NCBI GenBank assembly: GCA_019119285.1
Contig: DWXJ01000012.1
Location: 1-50,795, forward strand
Reading direction: 5' to 3'
DNA length: 50,795 nucleotides
Origin: Merdimonas faecigallinarum
Lineage (GTDB): Bacteria > Bacillota > Clostridia > Lachnospirales > Lachnospiraceae
Positions 38,209-46,667 of the stretch are shown piece after piece (within the stretch, counting starts at the first letter, position 1; every line of letters starts with the position of its first letter). Below the pieces are notes generated by a model, which saw only the letters and a list, made by a program, of their open reading frames with translations, was not told the origin of the DNA and searched no databases. Position numbers and translations under genes: made by a program.

Positions 38209-39630
38209 ATGGTCTTTTCCAGTTTGATTTTTTTATTCGTCTTTTTGGTGTTAAATCTCACCATTTATCTCTTTATTGATAATAAATACAAAAATCAGGT
38301 GTTATTGATATTCTCGCTGATATTCTACGCATGGGGCGGGCCGAAATATCTGATCTTGCTTGCCGGAGAAACATTCGCCAGCTGGTTTTTTGCCCTGATG
38401 ATCGAACAATCCAGAGACAAATGGCAGAGAAAAATGTTTATGCTCGGAGAATGTCTGGTTCTCCTGGGGCTTTTGGGATATTTTAAATACGCTGTGTTTT
38501 TTGCGGAAAATTTCCACGCTCTTTTTGGCGTGCCCAAAGAGATACCCAATATTGTTCTTCCGATTGGAATTTCTTTCTATACGTTTCAGCTGCTTTCCTA
38601 TGTGGTCGACGTATACCGGCGTGAGATCAAGGCACAGCCCAAATACTGGAAACTCCTTTTATATTCCAGTCTGTTCCATCAGTGTATTGCCGGACCGATC
38701 GTCCGCTATGAAACGGTTGCCGATGAAATTGACAACCGTAAAGTGACACAGACAGATATCTATCTGGGGATCCGCAGATTTTCTATCGGACTTGCCAAAA
38801 AGTCTATCCTGGCAAATTCCTGCGCAGAGATCGCCGACGCTCTTATCCTGCCCGGCAGCGAAGCTCTGGCCGCTCAGTCAACCCTGGGATTATGGCTGGG
38901 TGTATTTGCCTATATGCTGCAGATCTATCTGGATTTTTCCGCTTATTCTGATATGGCGATCGGTATGGGACGTATGGTTGGTTTCCATTATCTGGAAAAC
39001 TTTAATTATCCTTATATCGCAAAATCTGTCCAGGATTTCTGGCGCAGATGGCATATTTCTCTGAGTACATTCTTCCGGGATTATGTCTATATCCCGCTGG
39101 GAGGCAGCCGCTGTTCTACGGCAAAATATGTCCGCAATATGGCAGCTGTCTGGTTTTTAACCGGCATGTGGCACGGCGCCAGCTGGAACTACATTTTCTG
39201 GGGTATTTACTATCTTGCTTTCCTTTTGCTGGAACGTTTTGTGATCAAAGACCGGATACCCGGACCGCTGAAACATATCTATGCGCTGATCGTAATCTTC
39301 TTTGGATGGGTAATCTTTAAGTTTGAAAATATCGGTGAACTTGGCAGCGTCTTAATCGGACTGTTCGGGATCGGTACTTCCGGATTCGTCGGGATGGATG
39401 TAACGACAATCTTCCTGAGCAACTTATTCCTGCTGATCTTCTGTGTTATTGCCTGTACGCCGCTTGGAAAGACTGTCCGGCATATTCTGATCCGCTATGG
39501 GACACAGAACCCGGTTTCATTTACGGTCTTTAATATTACAGAGCTGATTGTTCCGCCGGTTCTTTTAATATTATCAGTGCTTGCGCTGATCGGAAACAGT
39601 TATAATCCATTTTTATATTTTCAGTTTTAA
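38209..39630 (+). CDS. MBOAT family O-acyltransferase (AlgI-like)
   Basis: A 473-residue, polytopic membrane acyltransferase. FSAYSDMAIGMGRMVGF, then FWRRWHISLSTFFRDYVYIP, then MWHGASWNYIFWG are the AlgI/DltB-type signatures, the last carrying the presumed catalytic His. Such proteins pass acetyl groups across the membrane for O-acetylation of exopolysaccharide or wall polymers. I start at ATG 38209, after GAGAGGAG, since the longer reading is not hydrophobic and has no site. The DHHW protein 14 bp downstream is the usual partner. The polymer acetylated is unknown. Confidence 0.92.
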   Translation: MVFSSLIFLFVFLVLNLTIYLFIDNKYKNQVLLIFSLIFYAWGGPKYLILLAGETFASWFFALMIEQSRDKWQRKMFMLGECLVLLGLLGYFKYAVFFAENFHALFGVPKEIPNIVLPIGISFYTFQLLSYVVDVYRREIKAQPKYWKLLLYSSLFHQCIAGPIVRYETVADEIDNRKVTQTDIYLGIRRFSIGLAKKSILANSCAEIADALILPGSEALAAQSTLGLWLGVFAYMLQIYLDFSAYSDMAIGMGRMVGFHYLENFNYPYIAKSVQDFWRRWHISLSTFFRDYVYIPLGGSRCSTAKYVRNMAAVWFLTGMWHGASWNYIFWGIYYLAFLLLERFVIKDRIPGPLKHIYALIVIFFGWVIFKFENIGELGSVLIGLFGIGTSGFVGMDVTTIFLSNLFLLIFCVIACTPLGKTVRHILIRYGTQNPVSFTVFNITELIVPPVLLILSVLALIGNSYNPFLYFQF

Positions 39631-39644
39631 GAAGGATATTACTT

Positions 39645-40979
39645 ATGAAAAAGCAAAGAGTTACAAAAAAGCAGAAAAGACAGGCTGCCAGATTCCGCGC
39701 CCTGAGCGTCCGGATCTTTGCGGCTCTTATGGTATTGGGCGGTCTGCTGGGCCTTATGTTCTTTGTCCGCCCTGATACGTCTGACGTAGAAAAGCGAAAA
39801 TTGACAGAGTTTCCAAAGATTACACTTTCCGCTCTCTGGAACGGGGAATTTTTCTCAGATCTTTCCCTCTGGTATTCTGACACGTTTCCAATGCGGGATG
39901 CTTTGATCGCAGCCGACCATAAGATGGAAAGCATATATGGCGTCAAAACTTCTACCATGATGGTTGGAAATCAAAAGCAGAGCGATGATATTCCGGATAA
40001 AAAGAAAAAAGAAAGCGGCGGCGCAAAAAAAGCAGAGGAAGTAAAAGAAATCTCTGCTCCTGACAGCCGTGAGATGGAAGCCGAGATCCAGAATCAGATC
40101 CAGGACAGTCTCTATGTGAAAGATGGCGCCGCATATACCATCTACTACTATGACCAGGAATCTGCAGACATTTATACCGCAGCATTGTCAAATGCAGCCG
40201 CCAAGCTGAAAGGCGATACTGATATCTATTCGATCCTTGTACCCAACAGCACAGGAGTTGTACTTCCGGAGGAGGAACAGGCAAAACTGGCCGGTGCGGA
40301 TGAAAAGCAGGCGATTGATTATTATTACAGTCTGATGGACGGGGTGAAAAAGATCGATACGATCGATACACTCCGCAAGCACAGGGATGAGTACCTGTAT
40401 TTCCGCACAGACCATCACTGGACACAACTTGCCGCATATTATGTTTATTTGAATTTCTGTGAGGAGAAAGGCCTGGAGCCCAATGATCTCTCAGAATTTG
40501 ATAAAATGACCTTCTCTCCTTTCCTGGGTACTTTTTATCAGGAACTTCAGAATGCGGATATGGCAGCAAATCCGGACTCAGTAGACGCCTATGTCCCCAT
40601 GGCGACCAACGATATGACTTATACAGATACAGATGGATCAGAAGTAAAGTGGCACGTAATTGAAGATGTAAGTTCCTGGAATGAAAGTTCCGGTTATTAT
40701 TGCTATATCGGCGGAGACAAGCCATTATCAGTCATTGAGAATCCAACGCTTGACGACGGCTCTTCCTGTCTGGTGGTAAAGGAGTCTTACGGAAATTGTT
40801 TTATTCCTTTCCTGGTAGACCATTATCAGACAGTTTATATCATTGATTTTCGTTATGCACAGAATAATGTCATGGATTTTGTAAAAGAACATCAGATCCA
40901 GGATCTGATCATAATGAACAATATTTCTATCATTGGAAGTAAAGACGTGGCAACAACAATAGCGGGACTCCTTCAATAG
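39645..40979 (+). CDS. DHHW family protein (AlgJ/AlgX-like)
   Basis: A 444-residue protein with one N-terminal membrane segment (about 22-40) and an extracellular SGNH-hydrolase-like domain. DHHW (256-259, in RTDHHWT) gives the family its name and corresponds to the catalytic Asp-His motif of AlgJ/AlgX acetyltransferases. A KESYGNCF segment near 370 is in the place of the catalytic serine region. A Lys/Glu-rich insert (about 108-145) interrupts the N-terminal part. It would take acetyl groups delivered by the MBOAT protein and place them on a surface polymer. RBS: AAGGA. Confidence 0.87.
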   Translation: MKKQRVTKKQKRQAARFRALSVRIFAALMVLGGLLGLMFFVRPDTSDVEKRKLTEFPKITLSALWNGEFFSDLSLWYSDTFPMRDALIAADHKMESIYGVKTSTMMVGNQKQSDDIPDKKKKESGGAKKAEEVKEISAPDSREMEAEIQNQIQDSLYVKDGAAYTIYYYDQESADIYTAALSNAAAKLKGDTDIYSILVPNSTGVVLPEEEQAKLAGADEKQAIDYYYSLMDGVKKIDTIDTLRKHRDEYLYFRTDHHWTQLAAYYVYLNFCEEKGLEPNDLSEFDKMTFSPFLGTFYQELQNADMAANPDSVDAYVPMATNDMTYTDTDGSEVKWHVIEDVSSWNESSGYYCYIGGDKPLSVIENPTLDDGSSCLVVKESYGNCFIPFLVDHYQTVYIIDFRYAQNNVMDFVKEHQIQDLIIMNNISIIGSKDVATTIAGLLQ

Positions 40980-40994
40980 GAGCCCCGCCTTTTT
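40962..40994 (+). terminator. Intrinsic terminator of the MBOAT-DHHW unit
   Basis: A 10-bp stem (40962-40971 with 40979-40988, one G-U) is followed by five T (40990-40994). The left arm lies in the last codons of the DHHW gene. On the minus strand the same hairpin lacks a T-run, so it is not a clear terminator for the convergent gene ending at 41010. Confidence 0.87.
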
Positions 40995-41009
40995 ATCTCT
41001 GACTGCTCT

Positions 41010-41543
41010 TTAGTTCAAAAATCTGCCCCGCATCCGGGTCCAGATGTGTCCCTGGACATATTCATAGGCCTTGTCATAAATCAGCAGACCGATCTGCCCG
41101 GCAAGAAAAGCGCCGATCAACAGAGGCGCCGACAGCTTCCTGGAAAAAAGAAGTTCCTGGAAAAACAGCAGCGCAGGCAGATAGATCAGATTAAAGATTA
41201 GATATTTCATGACCCAGAACACCTGCTTTTTCCGATATCTTGCGGACAGGTTCCCCATCTTTCTCCAGATAAACTCAACCGCCACAATGTAGAATCCCAT
41301 AGCCGCATAGGAAAGTACATAAAATTTGTTCGGTACAAGAAAAAATCCGAGCAGCACACCGGCCAGATAAAAGGCCGCTCCCATCCGCAGTCCGGTTTCC
41401 CGTATCATGATCCCTGCAAAATAGGACGCTGCGGCAAGAAGGAACAGGGTGTTGGTCTCTATGATTCCTCCGAGCATCATGAACAGCACCGTCAGCGCCA
41501 GTAAAAGGCCGCCGAATGCTATGATTTTTGCTTTTACATGCAT
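41010..41543 (-). CDS. Polytopic membrane protein of unknown function
   Basis: A 177-residue protein with about six hydrophobic segments and short basic loops (for example KMGNLSARYRKKQ near 105). I do not recognise a named family. The ATG at 41543, 10 nt after AGGAG, overlaps the end of the J-domain gene by 10 bp, so the two are probably translated together. Similar membrane proteins may accompany DUF5685-DnaJ pairs in related bacteria, but I cannot verify that here. Confidence 0.75.
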   Translation of the reverse strand: MHVKAKIIAFGGLLLALTVLFMMLGGIIETNTLFLLAAASYFAGIMIRETGLRMGAAFYLAGVLLGFFLVPNKFYVLSYAAMGFYIVAVEFIWRKMGNLSARYRKKQVFWVMKYLIFNLIYLPALLFFQELLFSRKLSAPLLIGAFLAGQIGLLIYDKAYEYVQGHIWTRMRGRFLN

Positions 41544-42181
41544 GAACAAAGATCTCCTCCCATACATTCACACAACGTATCTGCACACCACAGGTCACAG
41601 CAGATATTTCCGGTTCCGCAGGAAGATCCTCCCATTCCATATCCTCCGCCGTAGGGGCTTCCCTGATATCTCTGGCTGTTCCAGCTCAGCTGATTTAAAA
41701 GCTGACAATATCTGGGATTGTTCGGCTCCATATTCACGGCCTGGGCAGCGTGATCTCTGGCCACAATATTATTGCCAAGCCCTGCATTGGCTGCGCCGCT
41801 TAAATAATACCACTCTGCTGTACGGTTGGGCATACGGTTCAGAAGATTGACCGCCTCCTGGAACCTGCGGTTGTTGATAAAATTATAAACCGCCTGCATT
41901 TCCACATTCTGGGAATCTCCGGAACTTTGTCTCTGATAACCGCCAAACCCGCCGGAAGAACCATAACCATACTGATATCCTCCGCCGTTCTGGCGTTCTT
42001 TCATGATCGTGTCATAAGCTTCCTGAATTTCCTTAAACTTCTCTTCTGCCAGATCCGCCAGCGGATTATTGGCATTTGCGTCCGGGTGATATTTTCTGGA
42101 AAGCTCCCGGTAGGCTTTTTTTATCTCGTCATCCGACGCATTAGGAGATACGCCTAAAACATCATATGGATTCCTGCTCAT
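41534..42181 (-). CDS. J-domain protein with Cys-rich C-terminal tail
   Basis: A 215-residue protein. Residues 1-62 are a J domain with the HPD motif at 32-34, so it should stimulate a DnaK ATPase. A Gly/Tyr-rich linker (about 63-90) follows, then a helical TPR-like part (about 92-160, VYNFINNRRFQEAVNLLNR). The last 28 residues contain eight cysteines, including an adjacent pair, but not in the CxxCxGxG spacing of the DnaJ zinc fingers. It is therefore not the canonical DnaJ. Start ATG overlaps the DUF5685 stop by 4 bp with GAGGA upstream. The tail could bind metal or Fe-S, or be surface-exposed; unknown. Confidence 0.85.
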   Translation of the reverse strand: MSRNPYDVLGVSPNASDDEIKKAYRELSRKYHPDANANNPLADLAEEKFKEIQEAYDTIMKERQNGGGYQYGYGSSGGFGGYQRQSSGDSQNVEMQAVYNFINNRRFQEAVNLLNRMPNRTAEWYYLSGAANAGLGNNIVARDHAAQAVNMEPNNPRYCQLLNQLSWNSQRYQGSPYGGGYGMGGSSCGTGNICCDLWCADTLCECMGGDLCSCM

Positions 42182-43020
42182 TTTGATTCATCCTCACTTT
42201 TCTGTCGTTCTCTTTCTATCTTTCGGAATTTATTCCAGACACCATCATATAATATATTCCGCAAAATGTCTATATCCTGAATGCAGGGAAGTTTCTCAAA
42301 CTGCGCGGTACACTCGGCGATCATCATACACAGCATTTCCCTGCACCGTTCATGGAAATCCGGTTCCCCGCAGATGGACCTCAAAGGATTATAATTTCCT
42401 TCTTTCCGGTCTTTTTCCAGGTCGTCATAAGCATCCATGATATAAATAAATTTTCCAAGGAAAAATCCCAGCGCGCGTAACGTCTCTTCCCAGTGATCCT
42501 TTTTCCATACCATCAGTTCCGCCATCAGCCGGCCAAAACAGCCGGCCGGTTCATCCAGTTCCATAACATTCCGTTTTTCACAGTCTGCCAGATTTTTCAA
42601 CTCTTTTTGAATCACACGGCACTGGCGCGGATACCTGCGGATGACTTTTCTTACCCGGCGTCTCAGCGCGCAGGTGCCAAGAAAACCGGATACTTTCTTT
42701 TCATCCACCCAGTCGTCCTTCAGGTGATAATAAGCCAGGATCAGATTCATGTCTGCTCCATAACCGGTAAATACATCCCGCAGGATCTGCTGTTTTTTCA
42801 CGGGATGTACTTTACAGCGGATCTCCTCCGAATGAATCTCCGGCTCATAGAGCGAGGTCAGAAGAAGAATGGCAAACGTCATATCATAAGTCAGCGTCAG
42901 CTGTCCCAGATGTCCGTACCGTTCTCTTAATTCCTGACAAAGCCCGCAGTAAAAGGATTTATAACGCCGGAAATCTTTTACCTTCAATTCCGGCTCCAGG
43001 ATTGTCACATATCCAAACAT
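42178..43020 (-). CDS. DUF5685 family protein
   Basis: A 280-residue, mainly helical protein. The N-terminal MFGYVTILEPELKVKDF and YCGLCQELRERYGHLG, with YDMTFAILLLTSLYEP, mark DUF5685. An acidic motif DAYDDLEKD (about 212-220) in a helical setting recalls metal-binding DDxxD motifs of isoprenoid synthase folds, but this is resemblance only. No signal peptide. AGGGGGA precedes the ATG. It is coupled to the J-domain gene by a 4-bp overlap. Confidence 0.85.
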   Translation of the reverse strand: MFGYVTILEPELKVKDFRRYKSFYCGLCQELRERYGHLGQLTLTYDMTFAILLLTSLYEPEIHSEEIRCKVHPVKKQQILRDVFTGYGADMNLILAYYHLKDDWVDEKKVSGFLGTCALRRRVRKVIRRYPRQCRVIQKELKNLADCEKRNVMELDEPAGCFGRLMAELMVWKKDHWEETLRALGFFLGKFIYIMDAYDDLEKDRKEGNYNPLRSICGEPDFHERCREMLCMMIAECTAQFEKLPCIQDIDILRNILYDGVWNKFRKIERERQKSEDESK

Positions 43021-43029
43021 GCCATCCCC

Positions 43030-44043
43030 CTATAAAAAGGTTTTATAGTCTTCATAATTCTTTTTCAGTAATTCCGGTGTGTTCAGCCCGTACGGACATT
43101 TGCTTTTACAGTGTCCGCAGTTTTTACACTCTTCGATCTTCTTCATTTTTTCCTGCCATTCCTGTGAAAGCCAGCCCTCCTGCGGCGCACGGCGGAGCAT
43201 CAGGCTCATTCTGGCGCAGTTATTGATCTCAATTCCTGCAGGACAGGGCATACAGTATCCGCATCCTCTGCAGAAATCACCGGCAAGCTCTTTTTTATCC
43301 TTTTCAATCTCTGCCTTCAGTTCATCACTGAGGCTTGGAGGACAGACCTGATAAGAAAGAAATTCATCCAGCTCCGATTCTCTTTGCACGCCCCAGATGG
43401 GTACAACATGGGAAAACTGCGGCTGATCCATAAATGCATAGGCACATGCAGAGTTGTGGATCAATCCTCCGGCCAGGGCCTTCATAGCAATAAATCCCAT
43501 ATTCGCTTCTCTGCACATTTCTACGATTTCCAGATCCGCGTCCGCCGCCAGATAAGAGAACGGAAACTGCATCGTCTCATAGAGCCCGGAGGCGATTGCC
43601 TCTTTTGCCACGGCGATCCGGTGATTGGTGATACCGATATGCCGGATCTTTCCTTCTCTTTTTGCTTCTTCGGCCGCTTCATAAAGTCCGGTTCCGTCCC
43701 CCGGCTTCGGGCAGAATGCCGGATTATGGAACTGATAAATGTCAATATAATCGGTCTGAAGCATTCTTAAACTTTCTTCCAGATCCTTCTTCAACTCTTC
43801 GCCTGTCTGCGCGGCAGTCTTGGTGCTGATGATCAGCTTCCCGCGGATATAAGAAAATGCCGCGCCAAGCTTCTCTTCACTGTCAGAATAGGCTCTTGCC
43901 GTATCAAAATAATTGATCCCGTTGTAGAAAGCCTTCTGAAGCAGATATACCGCGTCTTTTTTGCTGATCCTCTGGATAGGCAATGCGCCGAAACTGTTTT
44001 TGGTGACCTGGATCCCTGTTTTCCCTAAAATGATTTTCTGCAT
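43030..44043 (-). CDS. Aldo/keto reductase with C-terminal 4Fe-4S domain
   Basis: A 337-residue protein. The AKR barrel (1-270) has the catalytic set Asp/Tyr in FDTARAYSDSEE, Lys in ISTKTA and His in YQFHNP. The C-terminal ferredoxin-like part has CRGCGYCMPCP (CxxCxxCxxCP) and CKNCGHCKSKCP (CxxCxxCxxxCP), probably two clusters; the first has one residue less than usual before the last Cys. The physiological substrate is unknown. GAGAGGAGAG precedes the ATG. It lies between helD and DUF5685. Confidence 0.93.
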   Translation of the reverse strand: MQKIILGKTGIQVTKNSFGALPIQRISKKDAVYLLQKAFYNGINYFDTARAYSDSEEKLGAAFSYIRGKLIISTKTAAQTGEELKKDLEESLRMLQTDYIDIYQFHNPAFCPKPGDGTGLYEAAEEAKREGKIRHIGITNHRIAVAKEAIASGLYETMQFPFSYLAADADLEIVEMCREANMGFIAMKALAGGLIHNSACAYAFMDQPQFSHVVPIWGVQRESELDEFLSYQVCPPSLSDELKAEIEKDKKELAGDFCRGCGYCMPCPAGIEINNCARMSLMLRRAPQEGWLSQEWQEKMKKIEECKNCGHCKSKCPYGLNTPELLKKNYEDYKTFL

Positions 44044-44061
44044 GGTATTCTCTCCTCTCTG

Positions 44062-46116
44062 TTACAGAATCTTATACATATAGAGTTCATGAAGCGCCCT
44101 TGTGGCGCTGATATATCGAGCCCGGGGCAGGAACGGATTGCTGCTGTCCTCACTTACCATAAACACCTGGTCGAATTCCAGTCCCTTTGCCAGATAAAAG
44201 GTGGTTACGGACAGACCGGGATGAAAGGTGCTGCTGTCCCTGTCAATATAAGAAACCGGCTGTCCTTTGTTCTTCAGTAGCTGGTAAAGATCATGAGCCT
44301 CTGCTTCAGTCATCGTCAGAAGAGCGGCTGTCTCAAAACTGTTCTCCCCCTGTATCCGAAGTTTTCCGCAAAGGGTATCCAGCATCTCGTCGATGGTCAG
44401 AAAAGTTTCTTCTTCCACCGGCTTCCCGTGCCGTTCCAGATATTCGGCTGCTTCTTTTTCCCCCGGGGACAAAAGTCCTGCCGCATAGGCCGCAATCTCC
44501 ACTGTGTTACGGTAACTTTTATTCATGGATATCTTTTTCACATGACTTCCAAAGATCCGGGGCAAAAAAGCAGTCACATCCCGCATCTCTTCATCCAGTG
44601 TCTGATATTTGTCTCCCAGGATCGTCATACTGCAGGAAAACAACTCTGCCAGGATCAGATACTGGATATAGGAGTAATCCTGCATCTCATCAATTACCAG
44701 ATGCTTGATCCTTTTGTGGGAACCTTTTCCCAGAAGCCGGTATTTCAGATACAGCATGGGCGCCGCGTCCTCGTACTCCACCAGTCTGCGCTCATAAGTG
44801 ACGTCCGGCAGAGGCTGCCATCCGCAGCTTTCCAGAAACCGGCTGTATATCTGATAGATATCTTTTGTCACATACATGCTGTCAAATTTCTGCCGGAGAT
44901 ATTCGGACTCTTCTTCAGACAGTTCTCTTCCTTTCAGAGTCTCGTATTCATCTACCACATATTCCATTACAGCATTCATGCGCGCAAGCAGCGGCACATT
45001 CTGAAAACGAAAATAAAACAGATGGATCAGTTCCTGTTCGGTTTTATGAAGTCCGTTCCATGCCAGATCCCGGAAATCCATCAGGCTGTCCTCCAGTATA
45101 GCAAGAAATCCTTCCATCTGTCCGGACATCCATTCCGACTGTTTATTCAGATATCTTTCATAAGCTTCCGGATCCGGGAACTTCATCAGACGCTCCAGCT
45201 GGTGATACCGGTCTTCGCAGTCAGGAGCCACATCTTTAAGTTCCCGGTAGACAAAGAGGTCAAAACTCATCTCCTGCACGGTTTCTTCGCCAAGTTCCGG
45301 CAGGATATGAGAAATATAATCTGCAAACACACTGCCAGGGGAAAGGATCAGAATATCCGACGATTTCAGATTCCCGCGGTCGTGATACAGAAGATACGCG
45401 ATCCGGTGGAGGGCGACCGAAGTCTTGCCGCTTCCGGCTGCGCCCTGGATCACAAGGATCTTATCCTTTGTATTGCGGATAATGGCATTCTGCTCCTTCT
45501 GGATGGTGCGTACGATATTCTTCAGCTTTACGTCACTGTTGCCTCCCAGTTCCTGTTTTAAGATCTCGTCATCAATTTTGGTATCGCTTTCAAAAGCATA
45601 GACCAGCTTTCCTCTGCGGATCTTATACTGCCATTTGGACAGGATCTCTCCTTCCATGATGCCGGCCGGAGCCTGATAAGAAGCCGGGCCGCTGTCGTAA
45701 TCATAAAACAATTCGCAGACCGGCGCCCTCCAGTCATAGATGAGAGGCGTTCCGCCCGTTTTTTCTGCAAAATTGCCAACGCCGATGTAAAAAGTTTCCG
45801 CAGCCGACTCCCCATCATATCGAAAGTCAACGCGACCGAAAAAAGGCGAATCCAGCATCTTCCGAAAACGTCTCCGCATCCGGATCCATTCTATATTTGC
45901 ATTTGTCTGATTTAAGAGCGCCTGCTGATTATCATAATCCTCGTAGCCGTATTGATCCATTTCTGCATAATTTTCCCAGTAATAATCATGCATGCGCTCA
46001 ATATCTTTCTGGCCGGCTAAAAGAGACTGGTCAATTGCTTCCAGTCTTACTCTTAATTTTATCAGGATCTCTTCCAGAAAGGCGGCGACTTCCATTTTCT
46101 CATCTATCTTGTCCAT
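44062..46116 (-). CDS. helD: HelD-like UvrD/Rep-family RNA polymerase recycling ATPase
   Basis: A 684-residue superfamily 1 helicase-like ATPase. An N-terminal coiled-coil arm (about 5-90) is the feature with which HelD enters the RNA polymerase channel. The DWRAPVCELFYDYDSGPASY segment (about 128-147), Walker A GAAGSGKT (225-232) and Walker B VIDEMQDYS are family signatures. It should release stalled or post-termination RNA polymerase from DNA. I chose ATG 46116, behind GGAGTGG; ten more in-frame codons upstream lack a site. It heads the unit ending at 41010. Confidence 0.9.
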   Translation of the reverse strand: MDKIDEKMEVAAFLEEILIKLRVRLEAIDQSLLAGQKDIERMHDYYWENYAEMDQYGYEDYDNQQALLNQTNANIEWIRMRRRFRKMLDSPFFGRVDFRYDGESAAETFYIGVGNFAEKTGGTPLIYDWRAPVCELFYDYDSGPASYQAPAGIMEGEILSKWQYKIRRGKLVYAFESDTKIDDEILKQELGGNSDVKLKNIVRTIQKEQNAIIRNTKDKILVIQGAAGSGKTSVALHRIAYLLYHDRGNLKSSDILILSPGSVFADYISHILPELGEETVQEMSFDLFVYRELKDVAPDCEDRYHQLERLMKFPDPEAYERYLNKQSEWMSGQMEGFLAILEDSLMDFRDLAWNGLHKTEQELIHLFYFRFQNVPLLARMNAVMEYVVDEYETLKGRELSEEESEYLRQKFDSMYVTKDIYQIYSRFLESCGWQPLPDVTYERRLVEYEDAAPMLYLKYRLLGKGSHKRIKHLVIDEMQDYSYIQYLILAELFSCSMTILGDKYQTLDEEMRDVTAFLPRIFGSHVKKISMNKSYRNTVEIAAYAAGLLSPGEKEAAEYLERHGKPVEEETFLTIDEMLDTLCGKLRIQGENSFETAALLTMTEAEAHDLYQLLKNKGQPVSYIDRDSSTFHPGLSVTTFYLAKGLEFDQVFMVSEDSSNPFLPRARYISATRALHELYMYKIL

Positions 46117-46172
46117 GTGGTTTCCACTCCATCTATATGAAAACATTCTATTCTAAAGTTTCACTGGTAACC

Positions 46173-46181
46173 ATTGTACCA
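46173..46181 (-). promoter_or_regulatory. Extended -10 promoter of helD
   Basis: On the minus strand TGG-TACAAT (46181 to 46173) is a TGn-extended -10 element, 57 bp before the chosen start codon. No good -35 box is seen 17 bp upstream. Confidence 0.45.
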
Positions 46182-46193
46182 CAATTAACAGAA

Positions 46194-46241
46194 TAGAAAA
46201 AGAGTATCCTGACCATTGGCAAGGCGCCAGTCAGAACACTC
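46194..46241 (-). terminator. Intrinsic terminator after the small membrane protein gene
   Basis: On the minus strand GAGTGTTCTGAC (46241-46230) pairs with the segment 46213-46202 (two G-U pairs), with further pairing inside, and is followed by five T. It closes the accessory unit just before the helD promoter. Confidence 0.8.
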
Positions 46242-46265
46242 CTTTCATTTCAACGGAACAATCCA

Positions 46266-46661
46266 TCAGTCTTTGTAGTTTTTATATGCATTATGCAGAT
46301 AGTAGTATGGGATTGCAAGCAGAATAATGTTGACCACAATCTCTGAGATCCCGTTGCCGCTCTGGAAGAATGCTGCAAGCTGCGCGATAAAAAGAAGGAA
46401 TCCCAGCGCTACGGTCAGCGTGGATTTCTTATTTGACATCACAAGTCCGATCACTCCAACGATGATCTTGAAAATATTCAATGCGTACAGTCCCACCACT
46501 CCTGCCAGAGCTCCTTTCAGCACATCTTCCGAATAATTTCCGGCAGATTCAGAGGTTCCCAGCAAAAGCTGTACTGAACAGAGAAAACAATTCTTTTCTA
46601 TTGTAAATAAGCAGATTTGTAAAACACAATGCTTATAAACTTCTGACTTTGTAAATCCCAC
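46266..46661 (-). CDS. Small membrane protein, probably 5'-degraded
   Basis: The C-terminal 85 residues look like a normal small membrane protein with three helices (VLKGALAGVVGLYALNIFKI, then LTVALGFLLFIAQLAAFF, then VVNIILLAIPYYYLHNAY). The first 30 or so residues are rich in Cys, Phe and Lys and do not look like a signal or helix start. The only long start is a GTG at 46661 without a ribosome binding site. I suspect the original 5' end was lost and this is a pseudogene or is read from an unknown internal start. Family not recognised. Confidence 0.45.
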   Translation of the reverse strand: MGFTKSEVYKHCVLQICLFTIEKNCFLCSVQLLLGTSESAGNYSEDVLKGALAGVVGLYALNIFKIIVGVIGLVMSNKKSTLTVALGFLLFIAQLAAFFQSGNGISEIVVNIILLAIPYYYLHNAYKNYKD

Positions 46662-46667
46662 ATACGC

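Noticed and set aside
40962..40994. The hairpin after the DHHW gene considered as a terminator for the minus-strand gene ending at 41010
   Set aside because: On the minus strand the hairpin is not followed by a T-run.
44293..45561. Long open frame (422 codons) antisense to helD
   Set aside because: It mirrors the helD coding frame, has no ribosome binding site and gives a His/Phe/Gln-rich protein without domains.
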